A stretch of DNA of 64,000 nt, from assembly GCF_031987975.1 (NCBI RefSeq), contig NZ_DALZYX010000008.1, positions 236,920-300,919 of the forward strand, read 5' to 3'. The notes under the pieces were generated by a model. That model was not told where the DNA came from. It was given only the letters and a program-made list of their open reading frames with translations, and searched no databases. This DNA comes from Pseudescherichia sp031987975. Lineage in GTDB: Bacteria; Pseudomonadota; Gammaproteobacteria; Enterobacterales; Enterobacteriaceae. Of the stretch, positions 25,599 through 34,990 are shown one piece after another; the first letter of the stretch is position 1; each line of letters starts with the position of its first letter. A program made the translations under genes and the position numbers.

Positions 25599-26813
25599 AT
25601 GTCCCCCATCGAAAAATCCAGCAAATTAGACAATGTCTGTTATGACATTCGTGGTCCGGTTCTGAAAGAGGCAAAACGTCTTGAAGAAGAGGGTAACAAG
25701 GTACTGAAGCTTAATATCGGTAACCCTGCCCCCTTTGGCTTCGACGCCCCCGATGAGATCCTCGTAGACGTTATCCGTCATCTTCCGACGGCGCAGGGCT
25801 ACAGCGACTCCAAAGGACTCTACAGCGCACGCAAAGCGATTATGCAGCACTATCAGGCACGCGGCATGCGCGACGTCACCGTAGAAGATATCTATATCGG
25901 TAACGGCGTTTCTGAGCTGATCGTGCAGTCCATGCAGGCGCTGCTGAATAGCGGCGATGAGATGCTGGTTCCGGCCCCGGACTATCCCCTGTGGACGGCG
26001 GCTGTGTCGCTCTCCGGTGGCAAAGCAGTACACTATCTTTGCGATGAATCGTCTGACTGGTTCCCGGATCTGGATGATATCCGGGCGAAAATCACCCCCC
26101 GCACCCGGGGAATTGTGATCATTAACCCAAACAACCCCACCGGCGCGGTCTACTCCAAAGAGCTGCTGCTGGAGATAGTGGAAATCGCCCGCCAGCACAA
26201 CCTGATTATCTTCGCGGATGAGATCTACGATAAGATCCTCTACGACGAGGCGGAGCACCACTCCATTGCCGCGCTGGCCCCCGACCTGCTGACTATTACC
26301 TTTAACGGTCTCTCTAAGACCTACCGCGTGGCGGGCTTCCGTCAGGGCTGGATGGTGCTTAACGGACCGAAAAAGCATGCGAAAGGCTATATTGAAGGGC
26401 TGGAGATGCTGGCTTCCATGCGTCTGTGCGCCAACGTGCCGGCCCAGCACGCGATCCAGACCGCGCTTGGCGGCTATCAGAGCATTAGTGAATTTATCGT
26501 GCCCGGCGGACGGCTCTATGAGCAGCGTAACCGCGCCTGGGAGCTGATCAACGAGATCCCAGGCGTAACCTGCACCAAGCCGAAAGGCGCGCTCTATATG
26601 TTCCCGAAAATTGACATCAAGCGCTTCAATATTCATGACGACCAGAAGATGGTGTTGGATTTCCTGCTGCAGGAGAAGGTGCTGCTGGTACAGGGAACGG
26701 CATTTAACTGGCCGTGGCCGGATCACGTGCGTATTGTGACCCTGCCGCGCCTGGACGATCTGGAGATGTCTATCAACCGCTTTAGCCGCTTCCTCTCCGG
26801 CTACCATCAGTAA
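25599..26813 (+). CDS. alaA: Glutamate-pyruvate aminotransferase AlaA
   Basis: PLP-dependent class I aminotransferase that makes most alanine from pyruvate and glutamate in E. coli (formerly YfbQ). 404 residues. The PLP lysine is Lys240 in NGLSKTYRVAGFRQG and Asp207 in FADEIY contacts the pyridine nitrogen; the substrate-carboxylate arginine is expected near the C-terminus (DHVRIVTLP). Stand-alone, divergent from lrhA, with a hairpin just after the stop codon. Confidence 0.96.
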   Translation: MSPIEKSSKLDNVCYDIRGPVLKEAKRLEEEGNKVLKLNIGNPAPFGFDAPDEILVDVIRHLPTAQGYSDSKGLYSARKAIMQHYQARGMRDVTVEDIYIGNGVSELIVQSMQALLNSGDEMLVPAPDYPLWTAAVSLSGGKAVHYLCDESSDWFPDLDDIRAKITPRTRGIVIINPNNPTGAVYSKELLLEIVEIARQHNLIIFADEIYDKILYDEAEHHSIAALAPDLLTITFNGLSKTYRVAGFRQGWMVLNGPKKHAKGYIEGLEMLASMRLCANVPAQHAIQTALGGYQSISEFIVPGGRLYEQRNRAWELINEIPGVTCTKPKGALYMFPKIDIKRFNIHDDQKMVLDFLLQEKVLLVQGTAFNWPWPDHVRIVTLPRLDDLEMSINRFSRFLSGYHQ

Positions 26814-26821
26814 GCTTAACA

Positions 26822-26845
26822 AGGGGAAGATTTGCATCTTCCCCT
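26822..26845. terminator. Hairpin downstream of alaA (terminator-like, no U tract)
   Basis: Perfect 10-base-pair stem (26822-26831 with 26836-26845) and a TTGC tetraloop, beginning 8 bases after the alaA stop. The following bases are CT-rich and not a T run, so it may stabilise the alaA mRNA 3' end or act as a weak terminator. Confidence 0.5.
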
Positions 26846-26894
26846 GCTCTCTGCGCACAATGGTTCCTTAGCGCCGTTACTGACAGGGTCCATT

Positions 26895-27500
26895 ATGAGT
26901 ACGAGTCAAAGCCACTTTTTCGCCCATCTCTCCCGCCTGAAACTAATCAACCGCTGGCCGCTGATGCGCAACGTGCGTACCGAAAACGTCTCTGAGCATA
27001 GCCTGCAGGTGGCAATGGTTGCTCATGCTCTGGCGGCAATTAAAAACCGTAAGTTTGGCGGCCAGGCTAACCCTGAACGTATCGCCCTGCTGGCTATGTA
27101 TCACGACGCCTCTGAGGTGCTGACCGGCGACCTGCCGACGCCGGTAAAGTACTTCAACTCGCAGATTGCCCAGGAGTATAAGGCTATCGAGAAGATCGCC
27201 CAGCAGAAGCTGGTAGATATGGTGCCGGAGGAGCTGCGGGATATCTTTGCCGGGCTGATCGATGAGCAGCACTACAGCGAGGAGGAAAAGTCGCTGGTGA
27301 AGCAGGCCGATGCCCTCTGCGCCTATCTGAAGTGTCTGGAGGAGCTATCCGCCGGCAACAACGAGTTCTCGCTGGCGAAGTCCCGGCTGGAGAAGACTCT
27401 CGCCGCCCGCCGCAGCCCGGAGATGGACTACTTTATGGCGGTATTTGTGCCGAGCTTCCATCTGTCGCTGGATGAGATAAGTCAGGATTCACCGTTATAG
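26895..27500 (+). CDS. yfbR: 5'-deoxynucleotidase YfbR (HD domain)
   Basis: Dephosphorylates deoxyribonucleoside 5'-monophosphates. 201 residues with the start at MSTSQSHFFAHL; E. coli YfbR is 199 and begins MKQSHFF, while the frame extension back to 26832 overlaps the alaA hairpin and is not conserved. HD-domain metal ligands are seen as His35 (NVSEHSLQ), His70-Asp71 (YHDASEVLTGDL) and a C-terminal Asp in KQADALCAYLK. Confidence 0.95.
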   Translation: MSTSQSHFFAHLSRLKLINRWPLMRNVRTENVSEHSLQVAMVAHALAAIKNRKFGGQANPERIALLAMYHDASEVLTGDLPTPVKYFNSQIAQEYKAIEKIAQQKLVDMVPEELRDIFAGLIDEQHYSEEEKSLVKQADALCAYLKCLEELSAGNNEFSLAKSRLEKTLAARRSPEMDYFMAVFVPSFHLSLDEISQDSPL

Positions 27501-27517
27501 GAAGTTGTCCGGAAAAA

Positions 27518-29350
27518 TCAAAATGGAAACAGCACGGGGATCAGCACCACGCACACCACCATTACAATCAATGTGAACGGTACGCCAATCTTCACGAAAT
27601 CGCTGAAGCTATAGTTCCCCGGCCCCAGCACCAGGGTGTTAACCGGTGAGGAGACCGGGGTCATAAAGGCTGCCGACGCTGCCATGGCCACCATCATGGC
27701 AAAGGGGTACGGCGAAACGCCCATCGATTTGGCCGTCGCCAGCGCTATCGGGGCCATCAGCACTGCCGTAGCGGTATTGGAGATAAACAGTCCGATAGTG
27801 GCGCACATGATGAACAGGCAGAGCAGCATCATATACGGTCCGTAGCCGCCACCAAACTGCATCAGCCCCTTCACCACCAGATCGACGCCGCCGGTTTTTT
27901 GCAGCGCCAGGGCGAACGGCATCATACCCACAATGAGAATGATGCTCGGCCAATGGATCGCTTTATAGGCGCTGGCGGCATCAATACAGCGAAATTTGCC
28001 CATCAGCAGACAGGCAATAATCGCCGCCACCGGGTTGGGGATCTCATCGGTAAGCATCAGGGCGACCATTAGCAGCAGACAGAAGATGGCGTGGGGAGCC
28101 TGGCTGTGAGCGGGCGAGGCGTCCCCGGCCTCGATAGGCATATTCAGCACCACAAAATCGCGCCCTTTCTGCGCCAGCTGGCTAATCAATTTCCAGTTAC
28201 CGACTACCAGAAAAATATCTCCCAGCTGTAAGGGTTCATCTCCCACCGGCCCGCTAATAGCGCTCCCGTCACGCTTAATGCCTACCATGTTCAGGCCGTA
28301 GCGGGTACGAAAGCCCATCTCGCGCACCGTTTTTCCAATTAGCTCTGAGTCGGGGATCAGCGATACCTCCGCCATCCCCACGTCCAGCGCCTGATCGGAA
28401 AAGTACTCGCCGCGCAGGATCATCGGCTCCAGCAGCTGCTCGCTGCAAAACTCCCGCAGATCGACCTCGGCGGCGGACATATCGATCAGCAGTACGTCTC
28501 CGGCGCGAAACTCCGATACGCCGTTGACGTTGACGATCACCCGGCGAAAACGACGCCAGCGTTCAACCCCAATGACGTTGGCCCCGTAGCGCTCCCGGAG
28601 TTTAAGATCGTCGAGGCGCTGACCAACCATCGGCGAGCCGGGACGGATAGCCAGCCGCCGGGCACGCCCCGCCAGACGATACTCTTTGATCAGATCGCGG
28701 AAGGTGCGCCGCTTCCAGCCGTCATGTGGTCCCTCCTGCCCTTCGCTCTTTAGGGTAAAGCGCATAACCAGCATATAGACGATGCCCAACAGCAGAATGG
28801 TGACCCCCAGCGGGGTGACGCTAAAGAAGCCAAAGCCCGGCAGCCCCTCTCGCAGCAGCTCGCTATTCACCACCAGGTTTGGCGGCGTGGCGACCAGCGT
28901 CATCATACCGCTGATAAGACCGGCGAAGCTCAGCGGCATCATCAGGCGCGACGGGGAGATCTGCATCCGCATTGAGACGCTGAGCACCACGGGAATAAAG
29001 ATGGCGACCACCCCGGTGGAGCTCATAAAGGCCCCCAGCCCGGCGACGGTGAGCATCAGCAGCACCAGCATCTTGATTTCGCTGCTGCCCGCTACGTTCA
29101 CCAGCCAGGCCCCCATACTGGTGGCGACCCCGGTACGTACCAGCCCGTCACCAATAATAAACAGCGCGGCAATAAGAATGACGTTGGGATCGCTAAAGCC
29201 GGAGAAGGCCTCGCTGAGGGTCAGGGTGCCGCTGAGGCTGAAGGCGACGATCACCAGCAGTGCGACGGCATCCATGCGCACCTTGCCGGTGGCAAAAAGC
29301 ACCACGGCAATGGCCAGCAAACACAGCACCCAAATCAGTTCACCGTTCAC
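27518..29350 (-). CDS. yfbS: SLC13/DASS-family transporter YfbS with RCK-C (TrkA-C) domains
   Basis: 610 residues. Multiple hydrophobic helices at both ends flank a central soluble part (about 205-385) built of two TrkA-C-like domains (MVGQRLDDLKLRERYGANVIGV and the repeat SELIGKTVREMGFRTRYGLNMVGI). This is the layout of the citrate/divalent-anion transporter family. Its substrate is unknown in E. coli. Convergent with yfbR, only 17 bases away. Start MNGELIWVLCLLA. Confidence 0.93.
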   Translation of the reverse strand: MNGELIWVLCLLAIAVVLFATGKVRMDAVALLVIVAFSLSGTLTLSEAFSGFSDPNVILIAALFIIGDGLVRTGVATSMGAWLVNVAGSSEIKMLVLLMLTVAGLGAFMSSTGVVAIFIPVVLSVSMRMQISPSRLMMPLSFAGLISGMMTLVATPPNLVVNSELLREGLPGFGFFSVTPLGVTILLLGIVYMLVMRFTLKSEGQEGPHDGWKRRTFRDLIKEYRLAGRARRLAIRPGSPMVGQRLDDLKLRERYGANVIGVERWRRFRRVIVNVNGVSEFRAGDVLLIDMSAAEVDLREFCSEQLLEPMILRGEYFSDQALDVGMAEVSLIPDSELIGKTVREMGFRTRYGLNMVGIKRDGSAISGPVGDEPLQLGDIFLVVGNWKLISQLAQKGRDFVVLNMPIEAGDASPAHSQAPHAIFCLLLMVALMLTDEIPNPVAAIIACLLMGKFRCIDAASAYKAIHWPSIILIVGMMPFALALQKTGGVDLVVKGLMQFGGGYGPYMMLLCLFIMCATIGLFISNTATAVLMAPIALATAKSMGVSPYPFAMMVAMAASAAFMTPVSSPVNTLVLGPGNYSFSDFVKIGVPFTLIVMVVCVVLIPVLFPF

Positions 29351-29390
29351 AACGTATCCTTGTTAATTGCGGGGATAACGGAAGTGTGCC

Positions 29391-29417
29391 ATAAAAAAGC
29401 CCCGCGCAGGCGGGGCT
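29391..29417 (-). terminator. Rho-independent terminator downstream of hxpA (yfbT)
   Basis: Eight-base-pair GC-rich stem (29398-29405 with 29410-29417, GCAG loop) followed on the minus strand by TTTTTTAT. It ends the yfbU-hxpA transcript before yfbS. Confidence 0.88.
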
Positions 29418-29439
29418 AAATCAATAGGATGAGCGGTTA

Positions 29440-30111
29440 TTACCCATTTTTACTTATTTGCGCGCTGCCGTCGGCCTGGCGGGTCACGGCGATCTGCTCC
29501 AGACTTTGCAGGACGAAATCGGCGTCGCTCAAGCAGGGGGTCTCCGCCGGGGCGTTAACAGCAATCATGCGACAGCCTGCGGCGAGGCCGGAGAGGATCC
29601 CGGCAGGCGCATCTTCCACCACCACGCAGGCCTGCGGTGCAAGCCCCAGCAGCTCCGCCCCCAACAGATAAGCATCCGGCTCCGGTTTGCCCCGCTTAAC
29701 CCGCTCGGCAGTGACAAAAACCTCCGGCAGCGGCAGGCCCGCCGCACGATGGCGCGCGCGCGCGACCGGCATCGATCCCGAGGTTACTATCGCCCACGGG
29801 ATCGCCAGATCGTTAAGTCGATTAAGCAGCGCTACCGCCCCGGGCAGCGCCACGATGCCGGTGGTGTCGCTCGCCTCTATCTCCTCCAGGCGAGTAAACT
29901 CGGCGGCGATCTCCGCTTCGCTGCGCCCAGCCATAAAGTGGCGTAGCGAGGTAATCGCCTGCTTGCCGTGGATGAAACCCAGCACCTCGTCGTGAGAAAG
30001 GTTGAAGCGATCGGCCCAGTTGCACCAGGCTCGCTCTACGGCTGGCAGAGAGTCCACCAGCGTACCGTCTAAATCAAACAAAAAACCCTGATACTGCACG
30101 GCGGCCCCCAT
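29440..30111 (-). CDS. hxpA: Hexitol/sugar phosphatase HxpA (YfbT), HAD superfamily
   Basis: HAD-like sugar phosphatase, 223 residues. HAD motifs: I at FLFDLDGTLVDS (nucleophile first Asp), II at VTSGS, III/IV at KRGKPEPDAYLLGA and VVVEDAPAG. E. coli YfbT starts MRCKGFLFDLDG, which would align with the GTG at residue 5 (VQYQGFLFDLDG, base 30099); the ATG at 30111 sharing a base with the yfbU stop is taken here, and the choice is open by four residues. Confidence 0.93.
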   Translation of the reverse strand: MGAAVQYQGFLFDLDGTLVDSLPAVERAWCNWADRFNLSHDEVLGFIHGKQAITSLRHFMAGRSEAEIAAEFTRLEEIEASDTTGIVALPGAVALLNRLNDLAIPWAIVTSGSMPVARARHRAAGLPLPEVFVTAERVKRGKPEPDAYLLGAELLGLAPQACVVVEDAPAGILSGLAAGCRMIAVNAPAETPCLSDADFVLQSLEQIAVTRQADGSAQISKNG

Positions 30112-30605
30112 CAGGCGTTAACAATCTGGTTGATTTCGTTTGCGCTCAGGTGGTACTGGCGTGGACAGGCGTGCCATGCTCCCAGCATACGCTGATATTT
30201 TTCCCACATTGGCGTCTGGGCATTAAAGCCGTGCGTTCCCGCGTCAAAGTGGGTGTAGCGCCCTTCGGTATTGACCATAAAGCGCACGTAGCTCAGATAG
30301 CGCGCCTCGGTGGCGGCATCAAAGCCTAAAAACGTGACCCGGCGCTCGTCGATGGACTGGGTATCTTTCAGGTTGGCCCAGGAAACATGCAGCGCGTGAT
30401 ACATCTCCATGATATCGATAACGGTGCGGCAGGTCTCCTCCGGCAGCTCGCCAAACTCGCGGTCCAGCTCGCGCATTTGCAGGCCAAAGCCGCGCTCGAC
30501 GATGGTTTGCAGACGGCGGTAGCGTTCGGCATTGGTGGGATCGAGCATCGTCATCATTTTGTACTGATTGGATAAAATCAGCCGTTGGGCATTGGTCATT
30601 TCCAT
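30111..30605 (-). CDS. yfbU: UPF0304 protein YfbU
   Basis: 164 residues starting MEMTNAQRLILSNQYKMM, the E. coli length; the in-frame start at 30623 would add six residues. Acidic, mostly helical protein of the UPF0304 family, without enzymatic motifs I can recognise; its role is not well established. Its stop codon overlaps the hxpA ATG (TGATG), so the two are co-translated. Confidence 0.94.
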   Translation of the reverse strand: MEMTNAQRLILSNQYKMMTMLDPTNAERYRRLQTIVERGFGLQMRELDREFGELPEETCRTVIDIMEMYHALHVSWANLKDTQSIDERRVTFLGFDAATEARYLSYVRFMVNTEGRYTHFDAGTHGFNAQTPMWEKYQRMLGAWHACPRQYHLSANEINQIVNA

Positions 30606-30630
30606 CTTACACTCCCGTATCACATCGGAA

Positions 30631-30660
30631 AAAAAAGAGGCACATAGATTATGTGCCTTC
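30631..30660 (-). terminator. Rho-independent terminator downstream of yfbV
   Basis: Stem AGGCACATA/TATGTGCCT (30638-30646 with 30650-30658, 3-base loop) followed on the minus strand by C and a T-rich tract (CTTTTTTTT). It separates yfbV from yfbU on the same strand. Confidence 0.88.
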
Positions 30661-30685
30661 TTTTATATGCGTAATCAGGGGTCAA

Positions 30686-31141
30686 TTACAAATCATCAAG
30701 GAAAGTTTTGTCGAGCTGGCCAAAAGCGCGCTTAAGCGTGTCAGCTAAGGCCTGATAATCCGGTTTGCCGGTGACCGGCGCCATTGTCTGGCCCGCATCC
30801 TGTAATTTACCACGCACCTCATAGAACCAGTGCAGAATACCCGGCGGCAACGGCGTAACGGAGCGCTTGCCCAGCCACCACAGTCCCTGTAGCGGTAGGC
30901 TCAGGGCAAAAAGCGCGGTCGCCACCGCAGGACCCAGCTGGCCGCCAAGGGCTATCTGCCAGCAAAGGGTGAAGACAGCAACAGGGGGCATGATGCGGAT
31001 CGCGTAGCGAGTGGCGCGAATAATACGGTTATCAATAAAGACGGGAGCGAGGCTTTTTTCCATAGGCCAGGTCTTCGAGTAATGCTGACCCAGGCGAAAC
31101 AAACTGAAAAAGCTCACAGGCCGATTCTCAGGAGTGTTCAT
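30686..31141 (-). CDS. yfbV: UPF0208 membrane protein YfbV
   Basis: 151 residues. Two hydrophobic helices (about 45-65, RYAIRIMPPVAVFTLCW, and 70-92) with cytoplasmic flanks. Family knowledge: E. coli YfbV has been linked to chromosome macrodomain insulation (Ter/Left, Ter/Right) by a genetic screen. Divergent from ackA, with a 338-base gap. Confidence 0.94.
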   Translation of the reverse strand: MNTPENRPVSFFSLFRLGQHYSKTWPMEKSLAPVFIDNRIIRATRYAIRIMPPVAVFTLCWQIALGGQLGPAVATALFALSLPLQGLWWLGKRSVTPLPPGILHWFYEVRGKLQDAGQTMAPVTGKPDYQALADTLKRAFGQLDKTFLDDL

Positions 31142-31479
31142 GGCGTTACCTCAACTTCACATATAAAAATTAAAAAATTTGTGCAAAACAACAACTGCTC
31201 ATGACAACGTTCAAAATATTTTGTCATCGCTACCCAGTATCGGGTATTCTGTGCCCGCCTGAGTGGGCCTTAGACGAAGAACGCAACGTCGTCAATGTAA
31301 CGCCCAGTATGCCAACTCCTCACATGGGGTCAAAATGGCATAAACTCAACAGTATTCTCTTTCATCGTGCCAAAAAATCGTTCTGGCATGATGTTAATCA
31401 TAAATGTCAGCGTCAACATGCGCTACGCTGAAAGACTCACTGACGTTTTTTTAGCCACGTATCAAAAATAGGTACTTCC
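31142..31479. other. Intergenic region: ackA promoter region
   Basis: 338 bases between divergent yfbV and ackA. A 76-codon plus-strand open frame (31201-31431) has no recognisable family and no good ribosome-binding site, and is not called. A short stem GCCCGCC...GTGGGCC lies near 31251-31268. In E. coli this gap contains the ackA promoters and regulatory sites; none is called here. Confidence 0.4.
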
Positions 31480-32682
31480 ATGTCGAGTAAGTTAGTACTG
31501 GTTCTGAACTGCGGTAGCTCCTCACTGAAATTTGCAATCATCGATGCAGTGAACGGTGAAGAGTACCTCTCTGGTTTAGCCGAATGCTTCCATCTTCCTG
31601 AAGCACGTATCAAATGGAAAATGGACGGTGGTAAACAAGAAGCTGCTTTAGGTGCAGGTGCCGCTCACAGTGAAGCACTGAACTTTATCGTTAACACTAT
31701 TCTGGCACAAAAACCAGAACTGTCTGCACAGCTGACCGCAATTGGTCACCGCATCGTGCACGGTGGCGAAAAATACACCAGCTCCGTGGTTATCGACGAC
31801 TCCGTTATTCAGGGCATCAAAGACTCCGCCTCTTTTGCACCGCTGCATAACCCGGCTCACCTGATCGGTATCGCTGAAGCGCTGAAATCCTTCCCGCAGC
31901 TGAAAGACAAGAACGTGGCCGTATTTGACACCGCGTTCCACCAGACTATGCCGGAAGAGTCCTACCTCTATGCCCTGCCGTACAAGCTGTACAAAGAGCA
32001 CGGCGTTCGCCGCTACGGCGCACACGGCACCAGCCACTTCTACGTGACGCAGGAAGCAGCAAAAATGCTGAACAAGCCGGTAGAAGAGGTGAACATTATC
32101 ACTTGCCACTTGGGCAACGGCGGCTCCGTTTCTGCAATCCGTAACGGTAAATGCGTTGATACCTCTATGGGTCTGACCCCGCTGGAAGGCCTGGTGATGG
32201 GTACCCGTTCCGGTGATATCGACCCGGCTATCATCTTCCACCTGCACGATACCCTGGGTATGAGCGTGGAAGAGATCAACAAAATGCTGACCAAAGAGTC
32301 CGGCCTGCTGGGCCTGACCGAAGTCACCAGCGACTGCCGCTATGTTGAAGACAACTACGCGAGCAAAGAAGACGCTAAACGTGCAATGGACGTTTACTGC
32401 CACCGCCTGGCGAAGTACATCGGCTCCTACACGGCGCTGATGGAAGGTCGTCTGGACGCGGTTGTCTTCACCGGTGGTATCGGTGAGAACGCGGCAATGG
32501 TTCGCGAACTCTCTCTGGGCAAACTGGGCGTGCTGGGCTTCGAGGTTGACCACGAGCGTAACCTGGCTGCCCGCTTCGGCAAATCCGGCTACATCAACAA
32601 AGAGGGTACCACCCTCGCGATGGTCATCCCGACCAACGAAGAGCTGGTGATCGCCCAAGACGCCAGCCGTCTGACTGCCTGA
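31480..32682 (+). CDS. ackA: Acetate kinase AckA
   Basis: Interconverts acetyl phosphate plus ADP with acetate plus ATP. 400 residues, E. coli length. Family motifs include the N-terminal VLVLNCGSSSLKFA, the HRIVHGGEKYT segment with the substrate arginine, the catalytic-His region YGAHGTSHFYV and the C-terminal VFTGGIGENAAMVRE. First gene of the ackA-pta operon. Confidence 0.98.
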   Translation: MSSKLVLVLNCGSSSLKFAIIDAVNGEEYLSGLAECFHLPEARIKWKMDGGKQEAALGAGAAHSEALNFIVNTILAQKPELSAQLTAIGHRIVHGGEKYTSSVVIDDSVIQGIKDSASFAPLHNPAHLIGIAEALKSFPQLKDKNVAVFDTAFHQTMPEESYLYALPYKLYKEHGVRRYGAHGTSHFYVTQEAAKMLNKPVEEVNIITCHLGNGGSVSAIRNGKCVDTSMGLTPLEGLVMGTRSGDIDPAIIFHLHDTLGMSVEEINKMLTKESGLLGLTEVTSDCRYVEDNYASKEDAKRAMDVYCHRLAKYIGSYTALMEGRLDAVVFTGGIGENAAMVRELSLGKLGVLGFEVDHERNLAARFGKSGYINKEGTTLAMVIPTNEELVIAQDASRLTA

Positions 32683-32687
32683 TTCCA

Positions 32688-32716
32688 CACCGCCAGCCCA
32701 CGCTGGCGGTGCTGTT
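32688..32716 (+). terminator. Hairpin/attenuator between ackA and pta
   Basis: Ten-base-pair stem CACCGCCAGC/GCTGGCGGTG (32688-32697 with 32702-32711, four-base loop) followed by CTGTTTTG. It is just after the ackA stop, so it may partially terminate ackA-only transcripts and let ackA exceed pta. Confidence 0.6.
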
Positions 32717-32762
32717 TTGTATCGCGCCAAATTATTGGCGGTAACGAAAAAGAGGATATACC

Positions 32763-34904
32763 GTGTCCCGTATTATTATGCTGATCCCTACCGGAACCAG
32801 CGTCGGCCTGACCAGCGTCAGCCTTGGCGTGATCCGTGCTATGGAACGCAAAGGCGTTCGTCTGAGCGTCTTTAAACCTATCGCCCAGCCGCGTGCCGGT
32901 GGCGATGCGCCAGACCAGACCACCACTATCGTGCGTGCGAACTCCAATCTGCCTGCCGCTGAACCGCTGAAGATGAGCCACGTTGAGTCTCTGCTCTCCA
33001 GCAACCAGAAAGACGTGCTGATGGAAGAGATCATCGCCCGCTATCACGAGAGCGCGAAAGACGCGGAAGTGGTGCTGGTTGAAGGGCTGGTCCCGACCCG
33101 CAAACACCAGTTTGCCCAGTCGCTGAACTTCGAAATCGCCAAAACGCTGAACGCTGAGATCGTCTTTGTCATGTCTCAGGGTACCGATACCCAGGAGCAG
33201 CTGAAAGAGCGTATCGAGCTGACCCGCAACAGCTTCGGCGGCGTCAAGAACACCAACATCACCGGCGTGATCGTTAACAAACTGAACGCCCCGGTTGATG
33301 AGCAGGGCCGTACTCGTCCGGATCTCTCTGAGATCTTCGATGACTCCTCCAAAGCGAAAGTGATCAGCATCGATCCGGCTCAGCTGAGCGAATCCAGCTC
33401 CCTGCCGGTGCTGGGCGCCATTCCGTGGAGCTTCGATCTGATTGCCACCCGTGCAATCGATATGGCGAAACACCTGAACGCCACCATCGTTAACGAAGGC
33501 GACATCAACACCCGCCGCGTGAAGTCCGTGACCTTCTGTGCGCGCAGCATTCCGCACATGCTGGAGCACTTCCGCGCAGGCTCTCTGCTGGTGACCTCCG
33601 CTGACCGTCCGGACGTGCTGGTTGCCGCCTGCCTGGCCGCGATGAACGGCGTTGAGATCGGCGCGATCCTGCTGACCGGTGCCTATGAGATGGACGCTCG
33701 CGTGGCTAAGCTGTGCGAACGCGCCTTTGCCACCGGCCTGCCGGTATTCATGGTTAACACCAACACCTGGCAGACCTCGCTGAGCCTGCAGAGCTTCAAC
33801 CTGGAAGTGCCGGCTGATGACCATGCACGTATCGAGAAAGTGCAGGAGTATGTAGCAGGCTACGTCAACGCGGACTGGATCGAATCCCTGACCGCAACCT
33901 CCGAGCGTAGCCGCCGTCTCTCCCCGCCTGCGTTCCGCTATCAGCTCACCGAGCTGGCGCGCCAGGCTGGCAAACGCGTTGTGCTGCCGGAAGGTGACGA
34001 GCCACGTACCGTTAAAGCGGCAGCCATCTGCGCCGAGCGCGGCATCGCGACCTGCGTGCTGCTGGGTAACCCGGATGAGATCACCCGCGTTGCGGCCTCT
34101 CAGGGCGTTGAGCTGGGCGCTGGCATCGAAATCGTTGACCCGGAAGTGGTGCGTGAAAGCTACGTTGCCCGCCTGGTTGAGCTGCGTAAGAGCAAAGGCA
34201 TGACCGAAGCCGTTGCCCGTGAACAGCTGGAAGACAACGTGGTTCTCGGCACCCTGATGCTGGAGCAGGACGAAGTTGACGGTCTGGTTTCCGGTGCGGT
34301 TCACACTACAGCGAACACCATCCGTCCGCCGCTGCAGCTGATCAAAACGGCACCGGGCAGCTCGCTGGTCTCCTCCGTGTTCTTCATGCTGCTGCCGGAG
34401 CAGGTTTACGTTTACGGCGACTGCGCAATCAACCCGGATCCGACCGCTGAACAGCTGGCCGAAATTGCGATTCAGTCCGCTGACTCCGCGATTGCCTTCG
34501 GTATCGAGCCGCGCGTAGCCATGCTCTCCTACTCCACCGGTAACTCCGGCGCGGGTAGCGACGTAGAGAAAGTGCGTGAAGCGACCCGTCTGGCGCAGGA
34601 GAAACGTCCTGACCTGATGATCGACGGCCCGCTGCAGTATGACGCCGCGGTAATGGCTGACGTCGCGAAATCCAAAGCGCCGAACTCACCGGTTGCTGGT
34701 CGCGCTACCGTGTTCATCTTCCCGGATCTGAACACCGGTAACACCACCTACAAAGCGGTACAGCGCTCTGCCGACCTGATCTCCATCGGGCCGATGCTGC
34801 AGGGTATGCGTAAGCCTGTGAACGACCTGTCCCGTGGCGCGCTGGTTGACGATATCGTCTACACCATCGCCCTGACCGCGATTCAGTCCTCTCAGCAGCA
34901 GTAA
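32763..34904 (+). CDS. pta: Phosphate acetyltransferase Pta
   Basis: Makes acetyl phosphate from acetyl-CoA. 713 residues, the long enterobacterial type: N-terminal nucleotide-binding-like domain (MLIPTGTSVGLTSVSLG, a P-loop-like start), central DRTGG regulatory domain (about 220-335) and C-terminal phosphotransacetylase domain (about 375-713; VLPEGDEPRTVKAA...YSTGNSGAGSDVEK). The N-terminal part mediates allosteric control by NADH and pyruvate in E. coli. GTG start at 32763 (GTGTCCCG). Confidence 0.97.
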   Translation: MSRIIMLIPTGTSVGLTSVSLGVIRAMERKGVRLSVFKPIAQPRAGGDAPDQTTTIVRANSNLPAAEPLKMSHVESLLSSNQKDVLMEEIIARYHESAKDAEVVLVEGLVPTRKHQFAQSLNFEIAKTLNAEIVFVMSQGTDTQEQLKERIELTRNSFGGVKNTNITGVIVNKLNAPVDEQGRTRPDLSEIFDDSSKAKVISIDPAQLSESSSLPVLGAIPWSFDLIATRAIDMAKHLNATIVNEGDINTRRVKSVTFCARSIPHMLEHFRAGSLLVTSADRPDVLVAACLAAMNGVEIGAILLTGAYEMDARVAKLCERAFATGLPVFMVNTNTWQTSLSLQSFNLEVPADDHARIEKVQEYVAGYVNADWIESLTATSERSRRLSPPAFRYQLTELARQAGKRVVLPEGDEPRTVKAAAICAERGIATCVLLGNPDEITRVAASQGVELGAGIEIVDPEVVRESYVARLVELRKSKGMTEAVAREQLEDNVVLGTLMLEQDEVDGLVSGAVHTTANTIRPPLQLIKTAPGSSLVSSVFFMLLPEQVYVYGDCAINPDPTAEQLAEIAIQSADSAIAFGIEPRVAMLSYSTGNSGAGSDVEKVREATRLAQEKRPDLMIDGPLQYDAAVMADVAKSKAPNSPVAGRATVFIFPDLNTGNTTYKAVQRSADLISIGPMLQGMRKPVNDLSRGALVDDIVYTIALTAIQSSQQQ

Positions 34905-34921
34905 GCTTATACCTCGCTGCT

Positions 34922-34955
34922 TAAGGGTCATGGCGCTGCCGTGGCCCTTTTTTTT
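34922..34955 (+). terminator. Rho-independent terminator downstream of pta
   Basis: Eight-base-pair stem (34923-34930 with 34942-34949, one G-T pair) followed by a run of T residues through 34955. It ends the ackA-pta operon before the phosphoketolase gene. Confidence 0.85.
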
Positions 34956-34990
34956 GGTGCAAATTCGCCCTCCTCCGCTTCTTCTATTAG

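Noticed and set aside
31201..31431. 76-codon frame in the ackA promoter region
   Set aside because: No good RBS, no known family, sits in regulatory DNA.
32589..34304. 571-codon minus-strand frame opposite pta (with 31648-32730 opposite ackA)
   Set aside because: Shadow of pta and ackA; low-complexity Gly/Asp/His/Gln composition, no motif.
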